Position numbers and translations under genes: made by a program
Shown: piece after piece, positions 1 to 11,193 of the stretch
Position numbering within the stretch: position 1 is the stretch's first letter
Layout: each line of letters opens with the position of its first letter
Notes under the pieces: generated by a model
Told to the model about the DNA's origin: nothing
The model's input: the letters and a program-made list of their open reading frames with translations, nothing else
Databases searched by the model: none
DNA from: Fragilariopsis cylindrus CCMP1102
Lineage: Eukaryota > Bacillariophyta > Bacillariophyceae > Bacillariales > Bacillariaceae
Direction: 5' to 3'
Assembly (NCBI GenBank): GCA_900095095.1
Contig: FMBT01000365.1
Coordinates: 1-64,000, forward strand
DNA: 64,000 nt

Positions 1-600
1 GTAGTAGTAGTAGAAGTAGGACTAGTAGAAACATCCGAAGAAGACTCTTCCTCCTTCGTTTTCCTATTTTTTTTACTCACAATACGACGTTGGTTCACCC
101 AATCGTAGGCTATTCCCATATTCACTGCATCCTTATATTCTTTTTTATTCTTCGAAGCGACGTGGAAGAAGATTGAGATGATGAGACCCCAACGTTCAGT
201 AATGTTGACGTCGTCGTCGTCGTTTTCGTCGTCGAGGAAGAGGACCGTATTATACTACTTGTACGTCTATTATAAGTAGATTTTGATATTTTGGGTCTAC
301 TTTTTATTATTTTTGATTTTGATTTTGATTCTTGTGATTGTAATTCCCCTTTTATTTTATCTTCGATGATTATATGTCGTCATTGCTTGTTGTGTTGTCT
401 CTTTTCTTAATTGTATTTGCTGCAGACGAGATATTATTTTCAGACTGTAATGATGTTGCAGGTGGTATGTGTGGTGAAGAATTCTTCGATATCGCATCGG
501 ACGACAGAGGTAGTAGTAGTAGTCGAAATAATAATTGTGACCAACGCAAATATTCTCAATAATAATACCATTCTAGCGCTTGATTAATTCGATCTTGACA
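1..600 (-). CDS. Partial low-complexity gene at left edge
   Basis: I do not recognise this product. On the minus strand, positions about 560 to 1 read as Ser/Thr/Lys-rich coding with no long in-frame gap, but the frame changes at least twice by one base (near 365-375 and at an A6 run near 145-150). The last part contains KEYKDAVNMGIAYDWVNQRR and then a charged KKNRKTKEEE tail running off the edge. The alternative is two short exons. The start is not identified; a hydrophobic ORF at 756-983 could supply it. Existence of coding is moderately supported by composition; the gene model is not. Confidence 0.35.
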
Positions 601-755
601 CCCGCTGGATTACAAACTGATGTTTTTTGTTTAGACAAATACGAGTACTATACTACTACTGCTACTACTACAGTTCGTCGAAAACCTAGATATTTCCTTT
701 AGAAATATCGTCTGAAATTAAGTCACTCCCGCAAGATAAGAAGATTTCGGTGCTG

Positions 756-983
756 TTATCTATTAAGTGGGCTAATAGGAGACTCTTGTCGTGACTTTAT
801 ATAATCATTGTTGTTGGCTGACACTACTACTGTACGGCGGTAATACGATGTGTGTCGTTCGGAATGGCAAATAAAAATGAATGAATTGATGAGGCCAGAA
901 AAGAAAGTTAAAAGTGAGAAGACGATCAAGACAGTAATAATTTCAGGATCGAGAGAAAAGCGCACGTTTGAACTTAAGCTCAT
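756..983 (-). CDS. Small hydrophobic ORF, possible 5' exon
   Basis: A 75-residue minus-strand ORF has one hydrophobic stretch (ITVLIVFSLLTFFSGLINSF) that could be a signal anchor. It lies just upstream of the low-complexity coding at the window edge and has the same direction, so it may be that gene's first exon. No family is recognised. It may equally be chance. Confidence 0.2.
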   Translation of the reverse strand: MSLSSNVRFSLDPEIITVLIVFSLLTFFSGLINSFIFICHSERHTSYYRRTVVVSANNNDYIKSRQESPISPLNR

Positions 984-1226
984 ATCCTGAAAATCATCAC
1001 AAAATTTTAGGCATTTCTGCTTGTTTTCTTCATTTTTAAATTTTTTAAATAATTCTTCTTTCTTACTGTACTTAAGAGAATAATTCCGTCGACATTTGCG
1101 ACGGATCAGGTGTTCTGTTCAAAGTACTTTAGCTCCATCATTCAATCCTAGTATGATGCTATCGAGTGAGGATTAACCAGAAATCAAACTTATATATATT
1201 GTATAGCAGATTTTTTTAACTGAAAA

Positions 1227-4200
1227 ATGTGGCAATCCAGACGAAATTTTTCAAATCCAAACTGCAAGAAACGACTACAATCACCTTCAACGACAACGAC
1301 AACGACAACGATAACGATAACAACAACAAAGATACGTCGATCTATTTTTCGATGCTTCCTGATTATGATCACGGTGACATTAATGTCGTCGATGTCATCG
1401 AGGATGAGACGAAATGTATTATTTTCAAATGCTTTTCTTTCGTCGAGGATGAAGATGAGGAATCATCACCGTCATATGAGTATGATTTCGATTTCGATTT
1501 CCCACATTAGCAGCAAGCATCAACTATCAGCCATATCAGTACCAATATCAAATACACGCACATCATCGATAAGAATTAGTCGACAACAGCAGCAGCAGCA
1601 GCGTCATCATCATCATCATCATCGATCGTTCTCGATAAATTATCATCCTCATTCGATACAACAACAGCAACAAAAATCATATACACAATCTACTACTTCT
1701 TTGGCAGCAGCAGCAACTGCAACTGCAACCGCAACTAACGGTAGACGATCCAAGAAGAGTTTCAGCAAAAATTACTCACTCGTAGTCCATGGACCACCAG
1801 GATTCGTCTTCCCATTCCCAAAGAAAATCGACATGTCCAAACAACAACAACGTCCGTTCAAATTGGTCATTGTCGAATCGCCTTCTAAATGTCTGACTAT
1901 CTCTAAAATTTTACAACACTACGTCCAAGAACATGAATTGAATTATGATTTTGTGATTACCTCTTCCATGGGACATATTGCCGGAATCGATCTGGAGAAT
2001 GAGTATCAACCATCGTATACCATTATTGAAGGGAAAGAAAAGTTGACACGAGAACTGCAAGAATTAAGTGCCTCGGCTCAACAGCTCGTCTTAGCCACGG
2101 ATGATGATCGTGAGGGAGAGGCGATGGCATGGCATTTGCTTCAACTATTAGAAGGAGACGGTATTAATGACATCACCACCATAACCACCACCACCAAAAA
2201 TACGAAAGAAGCTCCACTCCGAGTCCGGTTTACCGAAATCACTCGAAAAGCTATTGTAGATGCTATTGAACATCCAGAGACGTCCCTACGTGACAATCTT
2301 GTTCAGGCACAGGAGACTCGACGTGTACTTGACCGGTTGGCCGGTTTTACTGTCTCTCCTATCTTGTGGAAAAAAATTGTAAGTTCAAGTTAAACTGATT
2401 TTTATCCTATTTGATTTCTTATTATAAACATCGAAGAATATGAATCTGTAAAATGCCGAGTAAATTCAATTCGTCTCTAATTTCATTTGGAATTTTTATC
2501 TACATTAACTTGATCAGGCTCCAGGGTTGTCGGCTGGAAGAGTTCAGTCAGTGGGTATGGCAATGACTGTCCGACGAGAACGAGAGCGTTTGACATTTCA
2601 AGAAACTGAATATTGGAGCGTCAAAGGTAATTTTAGTGCTGCGACAGTCAACAATAATAACAACAAGGAAGATATAGATCGGTTACTAGAAACACAATTG
2701 ATTTCTATTAATGGGCAAACGTTAGCATCGGGTACGGCAGATTTCAATCCCAAACAGACCGATGAACTCACATCTGCATCACAAGATAAGATACACTTGA
2801 AAGAAAAATCGGCTGCAGAACTTATTAATCTTATTCACACACACACAAAAAATTGGATGTGGGCTATACAAAAAGTCTCTTCTAGTCAGCGCAAACAAAA
2901 GCCATCACCACCATTCATTACGTCTAGTTTCCAACAAGAAGCAAATCGACGGTTGGGATTATCAGTGAGTGGAAGTATGCGAGTAGCTCAGCAACTATAC
3001 GAGAAAGGTTTCATCAGTTACATGCGAACAGATTCCACCCATCTGTCACAAGACGCTCAAAATGCCATTGAAACGGAAATTACAAAGGAATTTGGTGGTC
3101 GTGGAAAGTATGTTTCTTCGATGGAAATTCGTGGAGAAAAAAAGAAAAAATCATCCAAGGACCAAAAGCCTGAACCACAAGCAGCACACGAAGCTATTCG
3201 ACCAGCAGTTCAGGAAGATGGACGATTTCTAAAACCGGACGACTTGCCACCTAGTTTTGATAAAGCGGCAACTGAAGTTTATAAATTAATCTATCAACGA
3301 ACGGTTGCATCTCACATGACACCTCAAATTTCTAACCAGACATCTGTTATTATTTCGGGTGAAAGTGACTATGAAGAGGAAGATAACACTGAAGTTTTGT
3401 TTCGTACGAGTGGAAGTGTAGTCGTTGATCCGGGTTATACGATTGCTTATCCTCGTCAGGTCGACTCAAAATCAACAATCTTGCCCTTTTTTGAGGAAGG
3501 TCAAAATCTCCATTGTGATGACGTTGAAGGGCTAGTCCACATGACACAACCACCAGCTAGATATACGGAGGCTTCATTTGTTCAAGAGTTAGAAAAGCTT
3601 GGTGTTGGTCGTCCTAGCACATATGCTGGCACTGTACAAATTCTTAGAGATCGAGCATACATTGGTTCTCCCGTCACTAGCGACTCCAATCGTAGAGGAG
3701 GACCAAAGGAAGTCTCGGGACCTGCAATAATCGCACAGAGAGCTGCGGGAGGAGAAGATTTCACTGGGTCTAATAATGCACGAGGGCCCCTTGTTCCGTC
3801 GCTCACAGCATTCGTTGTGACGTCGTTATTGGAACAGCATTGCGAGATGTATGTCGACCCCACTTTTACAGCAAAAATGGAAGAAAGACTCGACAAGATT
3901 GCAAACTCTGAGAAAGAAATCGGCAAAAGCGAACGTCTTTCATATCTCAACGAGTTTTATCAAGGAGAAGAAGGACTTGCTGCCAAAATTAATCACATCG
4001 ATCAGTTTGTTGATGCAGATGTCGCACGACGAGCAAATTTGCCTGCTCTTGCTTCGAATTCTATAGACAATGTTGATGAAATTGGCCTTTTTATTGGCCC
4101 TTGGGGTCCTTATATAAAGAAAACTTCTACCACGGAAAATGATAGCGAAAAGGAAAAATCAATCACAGCAAGTCTACCGCCCGGGATGGCCTCTGACATC

Positions 4201-5626
4201 TCAACCATTACACATAGTACTTTGAATGCTTTATTGAAGACGAAAGAGCAGGGTGGTTTAATCCTTGGTCAGCATCCGGAAGATGGTAGAAGCATTCGCC
4301 TGAAAGTAGGACCATATGGCGGATATCTTCAGTGGGGAGACGATGGTGAGGACGCAACCAGTACACATACTCTTCCCCGTGAGCTTCGAAGCTTCAAGAA
4401 ATCTGAAATGGAATCTTTGGATCAAAACCAAAAAGATGAACCCTTAGCTGATATGATCGGACCCACTCTAGAAGAAGCTATTCAGTATGTCGGCCTTCCT
4501 AGGACAGTTTGTCTGATGGATGACTTGCCTATCGAGGCAAATCTTGGACCGTATGGACCGTACTTGAAGTACAACGCTACGTTTATGTCGTTGAAGCCAA
4601 AGGATGGTGAAGTATTAACAATCGACGCAGACAAAGCAAAAGAATTAGTGACTGATACAATAGTAAATCAGGAATCAAAATTTTCCGCTGGTGTTCTCGC
4701 GGAAATTGGAGAAATGGATGGAAGCATGATAAGTGTTAAGCAAGGAAGGTTCGGCGAATACATCAATTGGAAAAAAATTAACGCTAAATTGCCCAGTGAT
4801 TATCTGGTAGACCCATCAGAGCTTCCACTTGAGGTAGCATGGTCACTCATCCAAGAAAAAGCAGCAACGAAACCTGGAAAGAGCAGTAGAAATAAGAATA
4901 CGCCTGACTCTGACCTTCCACCAGCACCCAAGAGACCCAAGTCTTCTTATCTCATATTCTGTGCTGAAAAACGTCCAGAAGCAGCAACCAAATTTTCTTC
5001 TCTCGGTGAAGTTTCCAAAGAATTATCTCGCTTGTGGAGTGAAATCACTGACGACGACAAACAGCCCTATATCGAAATGGCAGCGACTCTGAAATCAGCA
5101 TATGACGTGGAAAAAGGAGAATGGGAGGAAGAGACCAAGGATATGCGTAAGTCGAAGAGAGGCAAGACAGTTGTGAAGGGCTCGTCGACAACACTTCCAA
5201 AACGACCGCGTTCAGCGTACATATACTTTTGCGGCTCAAATCGAGCTGAAGTGTCAAAGGATCATAATAGCTTGGGAGAAATATCTAAGGAGCTCGGCAG
5301 ACGCTGGAAAAATCTTGATGCTGCCGCCAAAAGCGAATACGAAACTATGTCAGCAGAAGACAAATTACGATATACGAGGGAGAAGGGTGAGGCGAAAGGA
5401 TCTTCTTCCGACGATAACATCAAATCTAAATAGAAAAAAGCCTTTACCAAAACCAAATAAGAAGTCTTCACCAAAATCAGAGGGAAACATCAAGAAAAAG
5501 CGTCCTCCTTCTGCATATATGCTTTTCTGTGCCTCGCATCGAAGTCAGGTATTGGACGAAAACGGCGAAAAAATGAACTTACCCCGAAACGACAAAGGTT
5601 TTAGCGCAGATGTGGAGGGAATGTAA
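1227..5626 (+). CDS. DNA topoisomerase IA (bacterial TopA type) with C-terminal HMG boxes
   Basis: Type IA topoisomerases relax negative supercoils by passing one strand through a transient break. Exon 1 (1227-2378) has a Thr/His/Gln-rich leader, possibly an organelle presequence, then the Toprim domain from about residue 210 (VIVESPSK, metal site TDDDREGEA near 291). Intron 2379-2517 (GTAAGT..CAG) joins LWKKI to APGLSAGRVQSV. Exon 2 carries the active-site motif YMRTDS (Tyr about 552) and several C-terminal repeats of the GPYGPYLK kind, as in bacterial TopA. Two HMG boxes follow (about residues 1187-1260 and 1278-1340). Read straight through, the frame stops at 5433. Splicing out 5387-5480 (GTGAGG..TCAG) instead continues in frame into a third HMG box, which ends at 5626 after an apparent extra C at 5582-5585. 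TopA identity is firm; the 3' end is uncertain. Confidence 0.93.
2379..2517 (+). other. Spliceosomal intron, topoisomerase gene
   Basis: GTAAGT donor and TGATCAG acceptor, 139 nt, phase 0. Removal restores the conserved LWKK-(I)-APGLSAGRVQS stretch of type IA topoisomerases exactly. Confidence 0.9.
5387..5480 (+). other. Candidate intron before the third HMG box
   Basis: The GTGAGG donor and ATCAG acceptor delimit 94 nt. Splicing in phase 1 removes the stop at 5433 and leads in frame to KKKRPPSAYMLFCASHR, the start of a third HMG box. If it is not spliced, the protein ends after box 2. Confidence 0.6.
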
Positions 5627-5708
5627 TGATGAAACACGTAAAACTTTTACTGACCAAGCCGAGGTCCAAAAACAGGAATCACAAGGAGTAAGTAATATAA
5701 CGGCATGA

Positions 5709-6112
5709 TAAAATGTTTTAGAATATAGAATATTAAGCAGCATCTGAAAAAGAGCTATAAAATATTACTGATTAGATTAGTAGATAATTAGATAAAATTA
5801 ACGAAGATCGATTATCAAAGTAAAATTCAACTATTCATTCTATATAGAAAGAAATGAAAAAATATTAGAAGACTATTTGAGCTATATTAAATTGTCATGG
5901 AAGTTTCAACAGGTACTTAATAATAATGGGGATAGGTACTACTTGTAGATAGTCATTTAACAATCTTGAAGTTATAGTATGTAGTGCTGAGATTTCAAAC
6001 AATAGAAGTAGGTAGCAGAAAAGGCATATCTAGTTCTTGAATTTTTGCATTTATCTAATTTGATATTATGTACAATCTATACAATTGCAATTCAATCATA
6101 GTTTATTCTTCT
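5709..6112. other. AT-rich spacer between converging genes
   Basis: Topoisomerase and the minus-strand membrane protein converge here. A GTAAGT at about 5690 could be a further donor for the HMG tail, but I could not find a convincing downstream exon. Nothing else is seen. Confidence 0.5.
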
Positions 6113-6832
6113 TCAATATATTAACCAAATCTGATCAGCTATGGTAAATGCTCGTCGATCTGTGCTCTCTTCCGTCGATAAGTTCAAGTTCGACTCTGAT
6201 TCCACTGCCGTGATATACTCTTCTAGAGTAGTTCCTAATGCAGTTTCTATAGGTAATCTTAATTCTCCTAATTCATTCCCATCTTCCTGACAATGAATAT
6301 GCACCGCTGCTAGTAGTTTTCGTATCTCAATTTCTCTATTAGATTGTCTAAGTTGTTGTGCTCCCTTCACGATTTCAGGTGTATAAACGAGATTTGCAAA
6401 AATAAATGCTCCCACTGCAGCAGTAGATAGAATAATCCCAATAGTACCAAAACCAAAACTACTGGAATCCTCCGTAGTAGATGATAGTATGAAAGTCGTC
6501 GAATCGATGCCATTATTATGATATATCTGAGAAGCGGTTGCCTCGATATTATCCGAAAAAGAAGCAGTAAGAGCGACTTGACTAGTTTTGTCGGATTTAT
6601 TACTATTATTATTTTTATATTTTATCCTCATACCAACTTGTTGATCGGAAGCGCCAAAATTTCTTTGTGCAACATAAATATAATTTGTTGTATGTCGCAA
6701 TAAGACAAAACTCGAGCAGTCAATAAGATGTACAACAAAAAAGATAATCACGACGAAAATAGTAGACCAAGTCGAAATTGCACGTGCGAATAATAATAAT
6801 GTCATTGCGTCTTCTCTTCCTGAAAGGTACAC
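6113..6832 (-). CDS. Membrane protein of unknown function
   Basis: The product is unrecognised, 239 residues. The second Met (6805) starts a better signal peptide (LLLFARAISTWSTIFVVII..) followed by CSSFVLL, which faintly resembles a diatom plastid cleavage site. A Ser/Asn-rich stretch follows, then one clear membrane segment (IGIILSTAAVGAFIFANLVY, about residues 129-148). The C-terminal part is charged and helical (EIVKGAQQLRQSNREIEIRK). Plastid or endomembrane location is inference. It faces the next gene across about 580 nt. Confidence 0.6.
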   Translation of the reverse strand: MYLSGREDAMTLLLFARAISTWSTIFVVIIFFVVHLIDCSSFVLLRHTTNYIYVAQRNFGASDQQVGMRIKYKNNNSNKSDKTSQVALTASFSDNIEATASQIYHNNGIDSTTFILSSTTEDSSSFGFGTIGIILSTAAVGAFIFANLVYTPEIVKGAQQLRQSNREIEIRKLLAAVHIHCQEDGNELGELRLPIETALGTTLEEYITAVESESNLNLSTEESTDRRAFTIADQIWLIY

Positions 6833-7411
6833 ACTAGCACAGTCTGGGAAACCTCTCCGATTATATAGTAAACAAAGCGACTTTATTGCGATTGGTGACT
6901 ACGTACGGTAGACCAGTGGCAACAGCATGACAAATAGCATTACATTTGCATTGATTGTGCTCGTACATTTAATGAATGATTAAAAAATATGAAGTAGTGA
7001 TGTAATACATACCGTAGAGATGAAGTACTGATGAGTAGATGAAGAACCGCATAAGATGACGCACATCGATAAGATTGTGACGAGGAATGCGCGCGCCTAA
7101 TATTTTATGAGACCATACAATCCGGCTATCAACTAAGTTAAGTTATACTTTGAAGTGGTACTACTATGTAAATTGTAAATTAACAACCAAGAAAGAACTC
7201 AACAAGCACAAAATTAAAAATGCATAGTACAGTACTCCGTAAGCTTAGCGTTCCGTAGCTACTATAGTAGTAATGATAACACAGTTCAGCAAGAGGATCC
7301 GCAATATCAGTACTGGCAAGCACGAGGTCAAGTCCAAATTGTTTCAAACATATTATATCCGGTAAATAATACTCTACTAACTACCAACTAACTCACTACT
7401 GTACGAGAGAA
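6833..7411. other. Divergent intergenic region
   Basis: About 580 nt separate two divergently transcribed genes, so both promoters should lie here. A GCGCGCGCC patch sits at about 7088-7097. I see no gene and no clear motif. Confidence 0.5.
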
Positions 7412-8224
7412 ATGTCGTCCGCGTCGTCGGGAAATAATAACAATCATCTAGCTGCCAGAGAATTCGCGTCGGCAGTTCTTTCGGGCACAGTAATTGGAAG
7501 AAGTCTACAGGATGCTTTATACTCTTTAAGTCAGGAAGATGAGAAGGATCAATCGATTCAACCACCAGGAGACGATAACAACGACGATGGCGATGACGAC
7601 GAAGAAAATGACGATGGTAATGACGACGATGACGATGACGATGATGATGATGATCAGCAGCAGACCACAACATCTTCTCAGAAGAAGGAAGATGACAAAA
7701 AGATGCATGTCCGAATGGATGCTCATAGTATGGATAAAATAATAAGATCATTTGGAGATGCAGTTGCAGAAAGTAGTCGAATAATAGGGAGTAGTAGAAC
7801 CGCCGAATGCGAAGCCGAAGCCGATCAACAACAACAACAAGACTTGCTGGCGGTGGCTCCTCCTCGTGCCTTATTAAAAGGTCGATGCAAACACTACAAT
7901 AAATTTGGTCAAAATTGGATGGTTTCAATAGATCAAGTACGGATCAAACAAAGGCCGATTAAATTTACGAAACGAAGAAGATATGATCGACCATCATTAT
8001 GGGATCGTGATAATGATGACGGGATAATAGCAACAACAACAGCAGCAGCAGCAACAACAGCAACAACGAACAAGGAGAAAGAGATTCCTGTGAAAGAAAA
8101 GATACAGCTTCTTGCGTATGGGATATTCCTTAAGGTTAGATCATATAATCTTATTGCATTGTACGATTTTCAATTTGCTGCGGAGAGAAAGCCTGTCTTT
8201 TGGGGTGATAGACAATACACATAG
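7412..8224 (+). CDS. Acidic low-complexity protein of unknown function
   Basis: An intact ORF of 270 residues. A short N-terminal part (AAREFASAVLSGTVIGRSLQ) is followed by a long Asp/Glu run (about residues 50-90). A basic segment with RCKHYNKFGQNWMVSIDQ and KFTKRRRYDRPSLWDR comes next, then an Ala/Thr run from mixed GCA/ACA codons. The last 35 residues after KGTT-like donor sequence near 8133 might be read-through of an unspliced intron. No family is recognised. Confidence 0.55.
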   Translation: MSSASSGNNNNHLAAREFASAVLSGTVIGRSLQDALYSLSQEDEKDQSIQPPGDDNNDDGDDDEENDDGNDDDDDDDDDDDQQQTTTSSQKKEDDKKMHVRMDAHSMDKIIRSFGDAVAESSRIIGSSRTAECEAEADQQQQQDLLAVAPPRALLKGRCKHYNKFGQNWMVSIDQVRIKQRPIKFTKRRRYDRPSLWDRDNDDGIIATTTAAAATTATTNKEKEIPVKEKIQLLAYGIFLKVRSYNLIALYDFQFAAERKPVFWGDRQYT

Positions 8225-8653
8225 TACTTTTCTTAGAATATTTTTATAGAAGACCTTTTAGAGGATTGGAATAGTACTCTAGACATAGTTTAATTTCTCC
8301 ACAATTTACTCCTGCTTTTTGACTAAATTGTTGAACTTCGTTTAGATCTTAATTTCAATATGGGAAGTCTGAAACTAATACATCTACACCAATGATGGTA
8401 AAACATTATATATATATATATAACTATTGTAGGTGCTTTTACTTTACGGGGATATTTATTCTGGGTAGAGCAGTGCTAATGCTGGTTTCACATTTGGGGG
8501 ATCATTCATTTGGGGGAGCATATCATGCTCCTCCGAATAAATCAACACTTATTGTTACAATTATCAGGATAAAAAATGCTTGTTACAATTTATTTTGTAT
8601 TTCCCATGTAAGCAAATCCGAAGAAAGTAGAAAAATAATACAGGATTATTAGA
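8225..8653. other. Spacer with purine-rich runs
   Basis: AT-rich spacer. Positions about 8480-8530 hold two TTTGGGGGA runs and a small inverted repeat (GGAGCAT/ATGCTCC). This is faintly like the stretch at about 21430-21470. No gene is supported. Confidence 0.4.
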
Positions 8654-9291
8654 ATGATTTTGCTGCTCCGTCTTCCTACTTTGATGGCGGCGACGGCGGC
8701 CGTTTTATTTATTCTTACCATCCTCGAAGGACTGCCCGACGTTATTACTACTGTGGTAGCGGCCGCATCAACAGCATCGGCATCGGAGTTGGATACACAA
8801 GATGACGTCGTAAAGATCGCGTACTGTGCCGTTCAAATCTGTTCGGATGTTCCGTGGTATTATCCACTGTTCACTCACACATTCCGTAGCGCCACGGTAT
8901 CATCATTAAGAGCCAACAACGAGAACAAAAATATCGAAATCGATTTTTATATGCTCCGGGTCCTTCCCGATAAGACAATAAGCAAAAACAAGAACGCCAC
9001 TAATTTGCTCGATGAACAAAGGAAGACAATGTGTGGGAACGTCGGTGAAAATTGGGAGGCAAGTGATAATGGGGAAGTTTCCGATCAAAATTTAACATCG
9101 ATCGATGGTATCGAGAAGGTACATAAGAATGACATACAAAAATCTGAATTTCGTAGACAAAACGTTTTTTACAAGGAGGTTACGGACGAATGGTTCAGAG
9201 CAGCGCTCGAGGAACGTGTTGCCGGATCCGGTGCGTGTGGTGACCACAACGATGGTAGAGACAGCAGTAGCGAGGATGATGATGGTGATGG

Positions 9292-9327
<36 letters not shown>

Positions 9328-11193
9328 GTTTTCTGAGAATGAATCGAAACCTTTGAGAAACCAAGCGTACTGGGTGTATCGATTGTTTGGTCCACAATTG
9401 TTTCGAGAGGAATGGTTCGATGAGGTAACGATCGACGACGATGCCGATAGAAAAGATAATGACGACGATGACGATGATGATGATATTATAGTTTCCATGA
9501 TGTCCGGAAGAGGAAATAAATACTACAAACCGAAATATACGCATTGGTACGTAAAGTAAAGTGTCTTGTTTTCATCATTGTTTCCTTCTTCTTTTTCTGT
9601 TTGTGAATCAGCGGGAGTTTGTATTTTTGAACCGCTACACGTGTACTACTTAATTAATGTTGAGTTCTGTATGCTTCGTTTTCTATTTTACTCAGGGGAT
9701 ATCTCGATTACGACATGGTCTTTTCGAACAATTTTCCAGATCGGATATACGATCTATACAAAGATTCGAAACGCAGGTTCGTGGGTAATTTGCCACCCGA
9801 CGTGATGTCCTTTCCTGACCAACAGGGCGCGCAATTGTTTTTGGCGGGTCAAAACACGGTATACGCTATGACGAGACCACCAGAACCAAAACAACCACAA
9901 GAAGAAGAAAACAAAAATAACAGCAATTCGAATAATGATGGAACAAATTCGAACAATGATGGAAAAATCAATACTACAAAACAAGAAAATCCCAACAGCA
10001 GCGGTAGTATTCTTAGGGAGATATACCGTCCGCTTGCACCGACGAGACCGAAATTAAAAAAATCGAGGAAAAAACAACAACGTCCTAACACTAAAATTAA
10101 TAGTAGCAGCACTATCAGAGAACTGTACCGTCCGTTCCGGTTGTCGAAATGTTCGTCGTTGTTCGATTCAGATACGGATTCACTCGACGAAGTTCAAGCA
10201 TCGTTGTCGGCGATCGCGGGGTTGGGAGAATCTCCACGATTGGCATTTGATTTCGGTGCACAACGAGAGGCATATGACATCAGTCACGGTCGATGGAATC
10301 TCAAATTGATGTTGTCACGAACCCGTGATGTTAAAAAAAAGAAGGGTGGAGGAGATAGAAAAATAAAAGATGAAAGTACTAAGATAATCTTTGAACGAAC
10401 AGAAAAAGCAGAAGACAGTCCATTAAGTCCGCCAAGAAATTTTACATTTGATATGTTACAAAAAATAGATATTAACCGCGAACAGCATTTCTGGAAAGAT
10501 GTTGCCATACAAATGATGAAAGCATATTCATCATCCTCGACGTATTGTCACGAGGTCAAAATTAGAAACGAAGTAAGCAACGACGAATACGTTCGGAAGG
10601 AATTAAATCGGTTATACTGCCATTATCCGATAGAATTAGGAGCTGCGACGTGGTTCGGTTCTAGGTACGTTGTAGGTCCTTTGGCGGACGACAAACGAAG
10701 CAATAATAATGCTGATGGTGAGGACCTATTCGATGCCAAGAAGGAACTTGATTTGATTGTTACAAGGGAGCTCATTCCTCCTACTACTACCAAAGACGAT
10801 GGTAATGATTACGATAGAGCGTTAAAACGAACTGAAGACTGGCCGTCGTTTTTTCATTGGCATCGCAATTTGAAATCGTGGATGCCGAGAGAATATTGTA
10901 GTCCCCAATTTGAAGCCGTTCTGTATCGTCTCAACGGGTACATAAACGACGACTATAATTTTCGTTTGACGGGTAGAAACGAGGCGGTCAATATCACTGT
11001 TGGTTGGTACGACGATATATACAATAACTCACAGAAATGTCCAATGTTATCCATGAGAGAAGTTGTAGAAGGAGAGACATACCAAAATAATCAAGAGAAA
11101 AGAAAAAGGCATAAGAGACAGTTCGGAGAAACTAGTAACGATGATAACGATGATGATGATGATGATGATTACTATGATAAAGACGAGCTGTAA
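8654..11193 (+). CDS. ER-lumen glycosyltransferase-like protein (DUF6625-like) with KDEL tail
   Basis: Exon 1 (8654-9546) encodes a signal peptide and the start of an alpha/beta domain (VKIAYCAVQICSDVPWYYPL). Intron 9547-9695 (GTACGT..TCAG) joins phase 2 to give THWGYLDYDMVFSNNFP. The W-G-Y-x-D-x-D pattern is what I know from DUF6625 and related GT-A-fold glycosyltransferases, where the paired Asp would bind metal and sugar nucleotide. Exon 2 (9696-11193) holds long Asn and Asp inserts and ends in KDEL directly before the stop. Signal peptide plus KDEL predicts an ER-lumen protein, so a role in glycan assembly is reasonable inference. Catalysis and substrate are unknown. Poly-Asp tracts use mixed GAT/GAC codons. 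Confidence 0.7.
9547..9695 (+). other. Spliceosomal intron, KDEL protein
   Basis: GTACGT donor and CTCAG acceptor, 149 nt, phase 2. Without splicing the frame stops four codons later at 9559. With it, the conserved WGYLDYD motif forms across the junction. Confidence 0.85.

Noticed and set aside
1-260. BRCT domain on the minus strand at the left edge
   Set aside because: KEYKDAVNMGIAYDWVNQRR vaguely resembles a BRCT second half, but the best upstream frame is Ser/Thr-rich low complexity and the N-terminal BRCT core is missing.
374-562. Small secreted protein on the plus strand
   Set aside because: The hydrophobic start looks like a signal peptide, but the opposite strand reads as better coding (SSPHIPPATSLQSENN) across the same bases.
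9092-9544. Long minus-strand frames opposite the KDEL gene (also around 7377-7928, 22972-23697, 13782-14149)
   Set aside because: They are mirror images of Asp, Gln or Asn codon runs on the coding strand and consist of Ile/Val, Ser or His runs.
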